From Bacteroidota bacterium (lineage in GTDB: Bacteria; Bacteroidota; Bacteroidia; Bacteroidales; UBA6013): a stretch of DNA of 43,045 nucleotides. The notes under the pieces are model-generated. The model did not search any database. It was not told the origin of the DNA and saw only the letters and a list, made by a program, of their open reading frames with translations. A program made the translations under genes and the position numbers. Location of the stretch: positions 1 through 43,045 of the forward strand of contig JAIFMG010000075.1 of NCBI GenBank assembly GCA_020048645.1, written 5' to 3'. Positions 7,190 through 16,106 of the stretch are shown here, piece after piece. The stretch's first letter is position 1; each line of letters begins with the position of its first letter.

Positions 7190-9589
7190 ATGAAAAATCT
7201 TTTTCGTTCAGGTTTCGGCTTAATCTTGCTCCTGTCTGTCTTCGTTTCAAAACAAGCTTCCGCACAAAATGGAAAAGTGCAAGGCCGTGTCTATGATGAA
7301 GTTACCAACGAGTCGCTTCCCTTCGTGAACGTGCTGGTGGTAGGAAGCACAACCGGCACAACGACCGATTTGGATGGCAACTTCCTCTTCACGGGCCTGG
7401 AACCTGGAATCATCCAGCTACAAGTCTCTTTCGTTGGTTACAAGCCTAGAGTCTCGGAAGAAATCGTGGTGTCGAACGCCAAAACACCCTACGTTGAGAT
7501 CGCGCTTTCGACCAGCGACCAAGAAATTGAGGAAGTGGTCGTCACGGCTTCGCCTTTCCGCCGTACCGAAGAAAGCCCAGTCTCGCTGCGCACGATTGGC
7601 GTTTCAGAAATTGAAAACAGCGCTGGCGCGAACCGCGACATTTCACGTGTCATACAGTCTCTTCCCGGAGTTGGCGGATCGGTTTCATTCCGAAACGACA
7701 TCATCATTCGCGGCGGTGGGCCCAGTGAAAACCGCTTCTATCTCGACGGGGTTGAAATCCCGAACCTTAACCACTTCGCCACACAAGGCGCCTCGGGAGG
7801 CCCCGTCGGCATTCTGAACGCGGACTTCATCAGTGGTGTCAACTTTTACTCGGGCGCATTTCCGGCCAACCGAGGGAATGCGTTGAGCGGTGTTTTCGAG
7901 TTCACGCAAAAGGATGGAAACAAGGAAAAACTACGGGTCGGAGCAGTTGTCGGCGCCTCGGACCTGGCCTTGACCCTCGATGGTCCGCTGGGAGAGCGCA
8001 CAACCTTCATCTTCTCGGCCCGGCAGTCGTATTTGCAATTCCTCTTCTCGGCTATCGGGCTGCCCTTCTTGCCCAAATTCAATGATTTCCAGTTCAAAAG
8101 CAGAACGCGCATCAACGACAAGAACGAGCTGACCCTCGTCGGGCTCGGCGCTCTCGACCGCTTCGAATTGAACCTGGACATCGAGGAGCCGACGCCTGAC
8201 CAAGAGTATATCCTCGGCTACTTGCCCATCCAAAACCAATGGAACTACATGAACGGGGCCGTTTGGAAACACTTCTCCGGCAACAGCTACCAAACTTTCG
8301 TGCTTAGCCGCAACATGCTGAACAACCGTTCGCTCAAATACCAAGACAACGACGACAGCGACGAGGCCAACAAGACCTTGGACTATGTTTCGCAGGAAAT
8401 CGAGAACAAATTTCGCTTCGAGACCAACCACCGCTTCAGTGGCTTCAAGTTCGTGGGCGGAGTGGGATTGGAATACGCGAAATACAACAACAACACCTTC
8501 CAACGGCTATTCGTACAAGACCAGCTCCTGACAATCGACTACGAAAGCGAATTGAGCCTCTGGAAGTACAACGCCTTCGCACAACTCAGCAAAAGTGTGC
8601 TATCCGAAAGGCTGGCCCTCTCGGCAGGAGTCCGTTTCGACGGAACGAGCTACTCCGAAAGCATGGCCAACCCTTTGGAACAATTCTCTCCCAGATTGTC
8701 AGCTTCATACGCCTTGACCGAACGCATCAGCATCAACGCCAACACGGGCCGATACTACCAACTACCAGCCTACACAACGCTGGGTTATCGCGACAGCGAC
8801 GGCGTGTTGGCCAACAAGGCCAACAACTTGAAGTTCATCAGTGTGGATCACGTCATCGGCGGCCTGGAGTTCTTGCCCTACGACTACATGCAGTTCACAC
8901 TCGAAGGCTTTTACAAACAGTATGGAAATTACCCCTTCTCTTTGCGAGATTCGATAGCGCTGGCCAACAAAGGCAGTGATTTTGGCGTCATTGGCGATGA
9001 GCCTGTCGCCTCGATCAGCGAAGGACGCGCCTATGGCATCGAGTTCTTGAACCGCATCAAACTGCCCAAGTACAACCTGATTTTCGCCTACACCTGGGTG
9101 CGCAGCGAGTTTGAGGACAAAAACGGCGAAATGATACCCAGCGCCTGGGACAGCCAGCACCTTCTGACCATCACAACAACCTGGACGCCCAAACCAGAAT
9201 GGAAGTTTGGTGCCCGCTGGCGCTTTGTTGGTGGACTGCCCTACACGCCCTACGACCTGGAAACCTCCTCATTGGTAGCCGCTTGGGATGCCCAAAGAAG
9301 GCCCTACCTCGACTATGATCGCCTGAACCAGGAGCGCTTCACTTCCTTCCACCAGCTTGATGTCCGGGTGGACCGCTTTTTCTACTTCTCGAAATGGACA
9401 CTTGGGATTTACTTCGACATTCAAAACTTCTACAACTTCAAGCAAGCCTCGCAAGATTTCGTTGTTGTCAACCGCGATGAGCAGGGTCAACCCATCCTAC
9501 TTGACAACGGTACACGCTACGACTTGCTTTCCCTTCCGAACGAAAGCGGGACCCTATTGCCAACCCTTGGCCTCCAGATTCGCTTTTGA
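7190..9589 (+). CDS. TonB-dependent outer membrane receptor with CarboxypepD_reg domain
   Basis: 799 aa. A Sec signal peptide ends near KQASA at residue 25. A carboxypeptidase-regulatory-like domain follows (about 28-115; GRVYDEVTNESLPFVNVLV, TTTDLDGNFLF), then a plug domain (about 120-230; EEVVVTASPFRR, SLPGVGG, IIIRGGGPSENRFYLDGVEIP). A 22-strand-type barrel ends in the C-terminal aromatic GLQIRF. The layout is typical of Bacteroidota receptors that import siderophores, vitamins or oligomers. No SusD partner gene is adjacent, so it is not a classic glycan-uptake pair. The substrate is unknown. Confidence 0.9.
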   Translation: MKNLFRSGFGLILLLSVFVSKQASAQNGKVQGRVYDEVTNESLPFVNVLVVGSTTGTTTDLDGNFLFTGLEPGIIQLQVSFVGYKPRVSEEIVVSNAKTPYVEIALSTSDQEIEEVVVTASPFRRTEESPVSLRTIGVSEIENSAGANRDISRVIQSLPGVGGSVSFRNDIIIRGGGPSENRFYLDGVEIPNLNHFATQGASGGPVGILNADFISGVNFYSGAFPANRGNALSGVFEFTQKDGNKEKLRVGAVVGASDLALTLDGPLGERTTFIFSARQSYLQFLFSAIGLPFLPKFNDFQFKSRTRINDKNELTLVGLGALDRFELNLDIEEPTPDQEYILGYLPIQNQWNYMNGAVWKHFSGNSYQTFVLSRNMLNNRSLKYQDNDDSDEANKTLDYVSQEIENKFRFETNHRFSGFKFVGGVGLEYAKYNNNTFQRLFVQDQLLTIDYESELSLWKYNAFAQLSKSVLSERLALSAGVRFDGTSYSESMANPLEQFSPRLSASYALTERISINANTGRYYQLPAYTTLGYRDSDGVLANKANNLKFISVDHVIGGLEFLPYDYMQFTLEGFYKQYGNYPFSLRDSIALANKGSDFGVIGDEPVASISEGRAYGIEFLNRIKLPKYNLIFAYTWVRSEFEDKNGEMIPSAWDSQHLLTITTTWTPKPEWKFGARWRFVGGLPYTPYDLETSSLVAAWDAQRRPYLDYDRLNQERFTSFHQLDVRVDRFFYFSKWTLGIYFDIQNFYNFKQASQDFVVVNRDEQGQPILLDNGTRYDLLSLPNESGTLLPTLGLQIRF

Positions 9590-9600
9590 GTGTTGCAGCC

Positions 9601-9655
9601 CTATCAAAAGAAGAGACCTGCTGGCCGTTGGCCAGCAGGTCTCTTCTTTTGATAG
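9601..9655. terminator. Bidirectional terminator, 26-bp perfect hairpin
   Basis: A 26-bp perfect inverted repeat with a 3-nt loop (GTT) lies between the stop of the receptor and the stop of the convergent OvoA gene. The stem begins CTATCAAAAGAAGAGACC and gives A- and T-rich flanks on both strands, suiting termination in both directions. It is unusually long for a terminator. Confidence 0.85.
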
Positions 9656-9668
9656 CAAGTTGAATCGC

Positions 9669-11780
9669 TCAGAGTTTTCTCCAAGCAGTCACTTGCGACA
9701 CGGTATGCTGGAACTTCCGAGCGGTTTCTCGGATCACGAACTCGAGATTGGCTGGCTGGCCAACTAGCTCAAAATGAGCATCCAGTAGCTCGTGCAATCC
9801 ATCGAGCGTGGTGATGTTCTCACCATTGCGCTTGTAGCCCCCTAGCCAGTTCTCTTTCTTGGTATGCCCTTCGAGCCAGGTGTAAGGCGAGCTCAACAAC
9901 AAGATGCCACCGGGAACAATCCGCTCGTGAAATTCTGACAAGAACTTGGCAGGATCGTAAAGCCGATCGATCAGGTTTCCGGCAAAAACCAAATCGTAGT
10001 TCGCAAATTGCGGCTTGAGGTTCGAGGCGTCGCCTTGGAAGAAATCCACTTTGTTGGATAGTCCATCCAATCCCAGTTCGTCCAAGCTGCGCTGGTGGAA
10101 GGAAATCAACTCCCCCTCCTCAGGGAGGACGTATTGGGTGTAGCCTTTTTCCTGCATTTCAATCGCGATACGAATGAAGCGGGCAGAAAAGTCGATACCC
10201 GTAACCTGATCGAAAGCCTTGGCCAGTTCGAAAGTGCTCCTCCCTACCGCGCAACCTAGATCCAAGGCACGACGTTTTGGCTTGCCCGCCAGCAAGTCAA
10301 TGCCAATTTGTGCGCACTGTTTGGGATAGTTGGGAACGCCGAAATATTCTTTTCCGAAATGAAATTCGCAATACTGCGAAATCAGCTCGTTGGTCTCGTA
10401 AATGTCGTTTTTTACGACGACAGGCTGCTTGGATTCGACGTAGCGGAAGCCCGCATGTTGGTAGAAATGACGGCGGAAAGCATAGCGGGCATCCTTGGTG
10501 GCCTCATTGCCTGTCGAAATCCAGGAACCTCCTTTGAACAGGTTGTGCTTGCCGTCGAAGGTCGGAGTTGAGAAATCGTCGTATAAGGGATGCACCTTGA
10601 AACCAGGATACCCAAAAATAGGCGTTTCAGTCCATTGCCAAACATTTCCAATGACATCGTAGAAACCCAAACCGCTTTCGAATTTGTCAACGGGGCAGGA
10701 AGACGCGAAATGCTCCAGATTCAGGTTTCCGGGTGCCTTGTCCCATTGCAGCAAGTTGGGAAGCCCGACATGCTCGTGCAAGCGCACCCATTCCTCCTCG
10801 GAAGGCAGACGAATCGGCAAGCCTGTATGTTGGGATTTCCAGTTGCAAAAAGCCTTGGCTTCCAACTGGTTGACTTCAACGGGCCAGTTCCATGGCATCT
10901 CGACTTCTTCGGTAACCAAGCGCAGCTTGAATTGTCCATCGCTTTCGCGCCAGAACTGCGGGTAACGTGATTTCTTGAACTGGACCCAGTTCCAGCCTTC
11001 CTCGGTCCAGAAATCTCGATGCTCGTAGCCGCCGGCATCGACAAACTGTTTGAACTCTGCATTGGAAACCACAAACTGGCTCGCCTTGAAGTCCCCAACC
11101 TGCTCCTCCTGCTGCCCGAATTCGTTGTCCCAGCCATAGAGGCTCGTGCCTTGCGTTGGACGTCCCAAAATCACTTTGCCCGCTGGTACAGCCAGAAGAT
11201 TGTTTTGAGGGGCATCGCCACGCTCGCCGCAAACTTTCCATTTGTCTTGTTTGCGTACTTTATCCAGGGGCAGTTCGCGGATCAGCACCGAAGAGGTTTC
11301 CAAATGGATGCGCTCGTGCTCGATGCCCATCACAACAGCCCAAAAAGGACTTTCCCAAGTAATCGGAAGCTCCAGGGGAAGGCTTCGGATCAGATTCTCA
11401 ACGATTTCCCGGACTTCAGCCCTGTACTCGCGAACCTCCTGAACGGTAGGCCAATCGTAGTGCGCCTCATTGAGATCATCCCAAGACATTTCGTCCACGC
11501 CAATGGCAAAAATGGATTCGAATCTAGGATTAGGACGTTCTTTCACGAGCTTGGCCAGCACTAGCTTGTTCATGAAAAAAACTGCGGTATGTCCAAAGTA
11601 AAAAATCAGCGGATGGCGAAGCGAGTTCGCTCTCTGGAAAAACACCGCATCATTGACCAATTGATCGTAGAGGCTTTCGTGCAATGCGTAGGTGTTCCGA
11701 AAATAATCCAAAATTTCTTGTCGCTTTGCCAAAACTTCGCCGCTTGTGAGGACGGGCGGCTTGAGTGTGATATTTTTCAT
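9669..11780 (-). CDS. ovoA: 5-histidylcysteine sulfoxide synthase / ovothiol A methyltransferase OvoA
   Basis: 703-aa non-haem iron enzyme that joins cysteine to histidine C5 with O2. Its C-terminal domain N-methylates the product on the way to ovothiol A, a redox thiol. Domains in order: a DinB-like region (about 15-190) with iron ligands His64 (FGHTA) and the HxxxHxE motif His155/His159/Glu161 (GIEHERIHLE); an FGE/sulfatase-modifying fold (about 210-460) with FQLAR-like core features such as NVWQWTETP and FKGGSWISTGNE; and an SAM methyltransferase (about 505-703) with ALDLGCAVGRSTFELA. The three-domain fusion distinguishes it from EgtB. OvoB, the sulfoxide lyase, is not in the window. Confidence 0.92.
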   Translation of the reverse strand: MKNITLKPPVLTSGEVLAKRQEILDYFRNTYALHESLYDQLVNDAVFFQRANSLRHPLIFYFGHTAVFFMNKLVLAKLVKERPNPRFESIFAIGVDEMSWDDLNEAHYDWPTVQEVREYRAEVREIVENLIRSLPLELPITWESPFWAVVMGIEHERIHLETSSVLIRELPLDKVRKQDKWKVCGERGDAPQNNLLAVPAGKVILGRPTQGTSLYGWDNEFGQQEEQVGDFKASQFVVSNAEFKQFVDAGGYEHRDFWTEEGWNWVQFKKSRYPQFWRESDGQFKLRLVTEEVEMPWNWPVEVNQLEAKAFCNWKSQHTGLPIRLPSEEEWVRLHEHVGLPNLLQWDKAPGNLNLEHFASSCPVDKFESGLGFYDVIGNVWQWTETPIFGYPGFKVHPLYDDFSTPTFDGKHNLFKGGSWISTGNEATKDARYAFRRHFYQHAGFRYVESKQPVVVKNDIYETNELISQYCEFHFGKEYFGVPNYPKQCAQIGIDLLAGKPKRRALDLGCAVGRSTFELAKAFDQVTGIDFSARFIRIAIEMQEKGYTQYVLPEEGELISFHQRSLDELGLDGLSNKVDFFQGDASNLKPQFANYDLVFAGNLIDRLYDPAKFLSEFHERIVPGGILLLSSPYTWLEGHTKKENWLGGYKRNGENITTLDGLHELLDAHFELVGQPANLEFVIRETARKFQHTVSQVTAWRKL

Positions 11781-11788
11781 TTCCTTTG
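11761..11788 (+). promoter_or_regulatory. Candidate promoter of the WG-repeat gene
   Basis: TTG at 11761-11763 and TTCCTTTG at 11781-11788 (one mismatch to TAnnTTTG) are 17 nt apart. The latter ends 23 nt before the ATG at 11812. It overlaps the start of the divergent ovoA gene; only 31 bp separate the two start codons. Confidence 0.35.
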
Positions 11789-11811
11789 TGTGAATTTATG
11801 ATTAAGAAACC

Positions 11812-14800
11812 ATGAAAAAGCGTTTTCTTGAGCTGGCAATCCTGATTCTTACGGTACAACTTGCCAACGCGCAAAGCTACCAAGATAATTTGATTCCGTA
11901 CTCTGAAAATGGCCAATGGGGCTTTGAGGACTTCGAAAATTGCCCTGTCATTGCGCCCATGTTCGACGCCGCAGGACGGTTTGAAAACGGGCTGGCGCCA
12001 GTCCGGCTTGGCCCATTGGTCAGCCTGATTGACAGCCTTGGCCGAACTCCCCTCGGCTGGCACAAAGACATCTTTCGGCTGGAAGATGCGTTCATACTGG
12101 TCGATGAAAAATATCAACTTTCAGACAATCAAGGAAATGCCATTTCAGAAGCCTTTGACTATATCGGCCGGGACGAAAACACACTTTGGGGAGAGCGGGA
12201 TGGAAAAGCCTTCTTGTTGGCCCTTGATGGCCGCATCCTGTCTGGCCCCTTCGATGCCATCGGCCCAGAGCGAGAGGGCCTGATCCGGGTGTTGCAGGAC
12301 AGCAAATTGGGATTCATTTCGCCAACTGGAAATCAAATGCTGGCCCCAAGTTGGGACGATGCTTCGCACTTTCGGCACGGAGTTGCCCGGGTTCGCCAGG
12401 GCGAAGGTTTCTTTCTGATCGACAAACAAGGCAATCAAACCAGCGACCTTTATTCTTTTATTGGGGAATTCAAAAACGGTACTGCCTTTGCATTCAAAGG
12501 ACAAAACATTGCCCTGTTGGATAGCAGTGGCAACCTTGTTTCGGCATGGCATGAAAGCATCCAACGGTTCTATTTCGGTCTATTTCTTGCCTACAATGGG
12601 AAGCTCTGGTGCTTTTTGGACGCCCAAGGAAACAAAGTCACCAATTTATACCGCTGGCCCCTATTGCTCTATCGATCCGTGAGCTTCGAATTTGATGGTC
12701 AAAACGCGCAAATGTTCAACGAGGCCGGGATGCCGATATGTCCGAAGACGCCTTCGGCCCAGGCTCCGGATTTCGATTTCGATGGCTTCGAACCACCCGC
12801 CTATCCGAGTGGAGGGCTGTTCAGCGAAGAGCTTTGCACGGAAAAGAAAGACGGCGGATTCGTGTTGGTGGACAGGCAGGGGCGATACCATTCGGGGATA
12901 TTTGCCGCCATTGGTGCCTACCAGCAGGGCTTGTTCCAGGCCAGGACTATCGAAGGCAAAGCGTTCTGGCTGGGGCCGACCGGCAAGCCCTGGAGCGCGG
13001 AATTTGATGCCATTTATCCTTTTTACCAAGGGCTTTCGCGGGTTCGAATCAACGACCAATATGCGTTTGTTGGAGCGAATGGAAACATCATAAGTTCATG
13101 GTTTGAATATGCTTACGAATTTTCGGACAGCCTGGCGAAAGTTGTGGTCGGCTCGAAGGTCGGCTTCATTGACGACAAAGGGCAATGGGTCATCGCGCCG
13201 ACTTACGACGACGCCAGCTCCTTCGCCTACGGCTTGGCCAAGGTGCGGATCGGGCGCTGGGTCTTTTTCATCGACAAGCAAGGACGGGAGCAAACCCCTC
13301 GCTTTTTGAATACGCCCGAAGGCAACCAGCGGATGCTCGACACGGCCTTCGTACACTGGCAAGGGCAGGTCATACCCTACAAGCTCATCGTCGGGACGGC
13401 CCTGCTTGACCAGAACGTCTATGGCTACCGCTCGGGCGACGGCTACAACATCCAGGACGAGATGGTTCTGCCTCCGCAGTTCATCGACAGGGAAATTCCA
13501 CAACGCAACCAGCATTACTTTTTCGAATACAATTTGGACGTTAGGCCCGACCGTCCGCTCTATCGCGAAATCGTAAAAAATGGAAATTCCGCCAGAATGT
13601 TTGTCCGACAACGCAAATACATCCGCTACGCCCTCTACGATTTCAACAACCGAAAAATCAGCGATTGGTACTGGAAGATTGGCCACGCGAGCGCATCGAC
13701 CCATGGCTACATTCCGGCCTTGACGATATGGAGAAAGTCTGTTTTGCTGGATGTTTTCGGCAACGAAGTTGCCCCAGCCCGGCACTTGTACCAACCTTTC
13801 TACGAAACTGGCTATATCGCAGTAGCCAATAATCGAAAAGTAAGCCTGTTGGACAGCACACTCAACCAGAGAATCCCGTGGCTTGACCACCTTGAGGTGG
13901 ATCATGGAACCATCGTGGCAAGAGACCGGGAACGTTATGCGCTTTTGGACAAAAACCTGATCTTCATTACGCCTTGGGTGGATGGGATTCGCCACGACGG
14001 ATTCCGAGACTTCGTGTTCGAGCAAAGTGGGAACTTGGGCGTGTTTTCACCGAGCGGAAACCAGCTTTTGCCCATTGTCTTCGAGGAAATTCAGGCGCTG
14101 AAAGCAGGATTGTATCTTGTAAATCAAGGCGATAGCGTTCAAATCGTTGATGATTCCAACCGGTCGGTCGGGCTTAGGTACAACACGCTTTCCGACTTCG
14201 ATGCCTATGGGCGGGCCATTGGTCGGCAGGGAGCTCTCGTGGCCCTTGCCGACTCGCTGGGGCGGCGGTTGACGCCGTGGTTCGCGGATTGCCAACGGCC
14301 AGCGGGCGGCTTTTACGTGGTCAGCGACAACGAAGGCTATTTCTTGTTGGACACGCTGCTCCGGGCGACAACACAGGAACGTTTTGATGCGTTGGAATAT
14401 CGCCAAGATGGTCATTATCTGGCGAAGAAAAGCGAACGTTTCGCGCTGTTGGACAAGCAAGGCCAACGCATGACGGTATGGCTCGACTACATCAACCTGT
14501 TCTCGGAATCGGTGGCCGTGGGAGGCGTCGGTGGCCGCTTCGGCTATTTCGACAGCAAGGGGGATAACTTCATCGACGCCGTTTTTGAAGACGCGGGGTC
14601 CTTTCGAGGTGGAATCGCCCGGGCACGTCTGGACGGCGCCTATCATTTCATCAGTTTCGAGAAAAACATCGTCAGTCCTGGTTATGATTACCTGTATCCG
14701 TTTGACGGATACTGCGCCATTGCCAAAAAGTCAGGAAAATACGCGCTTCTGGGGCCGGATTTCCAGGTCATCAGTCCTTGGTACGACAGCTTGAGCTATT

Positions 14801-15210
14801 ACGGGGCGGGCTATTTCCACGCGCAAGACCGAGGGAGGCATGCCCTTGTCAGCGGCTTCGGCTTTCAGGAAACCTTGGCCTACACTTTCGACATTACAAA
14901 GAGCCACAAGCTAAAAATCATTGATTTTCAGACATATGCCTTGGTGGATGCCAACTCGGGCGAAGAATTGCAGCGGCTTCGCAGGCGCGTTCCCTACGAC
15001 GCGCGCCCGAGCCTGGTGGCCGACCTCTACACGGAGCGGCTGGTGGTTCGGCAGGTGGATGGTCGCTTCGTGCTGGTGGACGCCCACGGAAAAACCCTAG
15101 GGCCTCCTTTCGAGCGGGCGCCTAGGGTCAATGAGGGAGAAATCGAATATTTTGACAATGGCGAATGGCGAAGCAGGGACATCTACGAGTGGCTGCGCCA
15201 ACAAGAATAA
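11812..15210 (+). CDS. Exported WG-repeat protein
   Basis: 1132 aa. A signal peptide ends near LANAQ (residues 1-21). The rest is built of WG-type repeats of about 35-50 residues, each with a pattern like FxxGLAxVRxGxxxxFIDxxGxxxxPxxYDxxxxF. Clear copies include those with LAKVVVGSKVGFIDDKGQWV, GLAKVRIGRWVFFIDKQGRE and GIARARLDGAYHFI. WG repeats are thought to form a solenoid or propeller used for binding; no enzymatic domain is visible, and there is no type IX sorting domain at the C-terminus (ends IYEWLRQQE). Start codons of this gene and ovoA lie 31 bp apart in divergent orientation, so the two could be co-regulated. The partner and role are unknown. Confidence 0.82.
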   Translation: MKKRFLELAILILTVQLANAQSYQDNLIPYSENGQWGFEDFENCPVIAPMFDAAGRFENGLAPVRLGPLVSLIDSLGRTPLGWHKDIFRLEDAFILVDEKYQLSDNQGNAISEAFDYIGRDENTLWGERDGKAFLLALDGRILSGPFDAIGPEREGLIRVLQDSKLGFISPTGNQMLAPSWDDASHFRHGVARVRQGEGFFLIDKQGNQTSDLYSFIGEFKNGTAFAFKGQNIALLDSSGNLVSAWHESIQRFYFGLFLAYNGKLWCFLDAQGNKVTNLYRWPLLLYRSVSFEFDGQNAQMFNEAGMPICPKTPSAQAPDFDFDGFEPPAYPSGGLFSEELCTEKKDGGFVLVDRQGRYHSGIFAAIGAYQQGLFQARTIEGKAFWLGPTGKPWSAEFDAIYPFYQGLSRVRINDQYAFVGANGNIISSWFEYAYEFSDSLAKVVVGSKVGFIDDKGQWVIAPTYDDASSFAYGLAKVRIGRWVFFIDKQGREQTPRFLNTPEGNQRMLDTAFVHWQGQVIPYKLIVGTALLDQNVYGYRSGDGYNIQDEMVLPPQFIDREIPQRNQHYFFEYNLDVRPDRPLYREIVKNGNSARMFVRQRKYIRYALYDFNNRKISDWYWKIGHASASTHGYIPALTIWRKSVLLDVFGNEVAPARHLYQPFYETGYIAVANNRKVSLLDSTLNQRIPWLDHLEVDHGTIVARDRERYALLDKNLIFITPWVDGIRHDGFRDFVFEQSGNLGVFSPSGNQLLPIVFEEIQALKAGLYLVNQGDSVQIVDDSNRSVGLRYNTLSDFDAYGRAIGRQGALVALADSLGRRLTPWFADCQRPAGGFYVVSDNEGYFLLDTLLRATTQERFDALEYRQDGHYLAKKSERFALLDKQGQRMTVWLDYINLFSESVAVGGVGGRFGYFDSKGDNFIDAVFEDAGSFRGGIARARLDGAYHFISFEKNIVSPGYDYLYPFDGYCAIAKKSGKYALLGPDFQVISPWYDSLSYYGAGYFHAQDRGRHALVSGFGFQETLAYTFDITKSHKLKIIDFQTYALVDANSGEELQRLRRRVPYDARPSLVADLYTERLVVRQVDGRFVLVDAHGKTLGPPFERAPRVNEGEIEYFDNGEWRSRDIYEWLRQQE

Positions 15211-15235
15211 GGCGAAGCCGGCTCGGCCGTTGCTG

Positions 15236-15622
15236 TCATTCGATTGACTGGACCCTCTTCTTGATTTTCTCGATTGCTAGATAGTTGAGAAAAAACAAGG
15301 AATAAAGGATCAGGTTCTGAAGCATCAACAAATAAACAGTTTGCCGGAATCCAATCTTTTTGAGGGAGCTTTTGTGGTTGAGGATGTGGATGCCCGCCCA
15401 TATGCCGAACGCCCCGCCCAACATGCCATAAGAAAACAAATCCAGCTCGGAAGTCCGCTCTTGAACTTGCCTCGAATGCTGGCCTGTCGAACCCGATTGG
15501 GCGGCGATATCAGCGGTTTGGGCTGACCGTTGGCCGGGAATGCTCGAATTTTTGTCTTCCAGCATCTTGAGGTAGGCAAAGAAGTTCATGAAGATAAAAA
15601 ACACAATGACTAGCTTGTTCAT
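15236..15622 (-). CDS. DUF1294-like membrane protein (second of tandem pair)
   Basis: 128 aa. An N-terminal hydrophobic helix is followed by a polar spacer (about 20-58), then the DUF1294 signature RTSELDLFSYGMLGGAFGI with a downstream NHKSS (equivalent of the family GGxxGxxxGxxxxxHK) and a last TM helix (VYLLMLQNLILYSLFF). It starts by ATGA overlap with the upstream paralogue, so the two are translationally coupled. DUF1294 has no established function. The polar spacer, rich in Ser/Gln, is unusual for the family. Confidence 0.62.
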   Translation of the reverse strand: MNKLVIVFFIFMNFFAYLKMLEDKNSSIPGQRSAQTADIAAQSGSTGQHSRQVQERTSELDLFSYGMLGGAFGIWAGIHILNHKSSLKKIGFRQTVYLLMLQNLILYSLFFLNYLAIEKIKKRVQSIE

Positions 15623-15939
15623 CTCAATAGTTCTTTGAAGTTAGAAAGCAAATCCAACAAGAGGACGTACATGAGCAAGTTGACCATCAGACAAAGCATC
15701 ACGGAGGTTGGAAACGCCTTGTTCCCGATGGAGATTTCTTCTTGGTAAACCTCTATTGCCACCAGCGTGCCAGCGGCCCCGCCGAGCGCGCTTAGGGCAT
15801 AGACACGTCCTTCGGCGCTGGCTTTGTCTTCCTTGGTCGATCCGGATTTCGGCAAGGCGAGGTCTGGGTCGGATTGGTAGTTGTAAACGGCCAGGCCGTT
15901 CATCGCCAAGAAAAGCAGGAGGGTTATGATTTTTGCCAT
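15619..15939 (-). CDS. DUF1294-like membrane protein (first of tandem pair)
   Basis: About 106 aa from the ATG at 15939 (MAKIITLLLF); an ATG two codons earlier is also possible. An N-terminal TM helix, a polar linker (SDPDLALPKSGSTKED), then GRVYALSALGGAAGTLVAIEV, matching the DUF1294 glycine motif, and a C-terminal TM helix. It shares design and size with the next gene and looks like a tandem duplicate that has diverged strongly. A minus-strand TAATTTCG (15971-15964, one mismatch to the -7 consensus) lies 25 bp upstream. Confidence 0.6.
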   Translation of the reverse strand: MAKIITLLLFLAMNGLAVYNYQSDPDLALPKSGSTKEDKASAEGRVYALSALGGAAGTLVAIEVYQEEISIGNKAFPTSVMLCLMVNLLMYVLLLDLLSNFKELLR

Positions 15940-16041
15940 GAGCATGGGGTGTTGGTGAATGTGCGAAATTAAGATTTTTTAGCATCGCCACCGCTGGGTT
16001 TCAAAATTCTTTTCCTTTTGAAGGAATCAATTTTTGACGAA

Positions 16042-16082
16042 TAAAAAATCGCCTGCGAAACCCTAGGGTTTCGAAGGCGATG
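16042..16082 (-). terminator. Rho-independent terminator after the PspC operon
   Basis: On the minus strand, a stem CATCGCCT-CGAAACCC pairs with GGGTTTCG-AGGCGAT (one internal mismatch), followed by TTTTTTA. It lies 25 bp past the stop of the large PspC gene and closes that leftward operon. Confidence 0.85.
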
Positions 16083-16106
16083 AAAACTTTTGGGGCCTAG
16101 CGCGCG

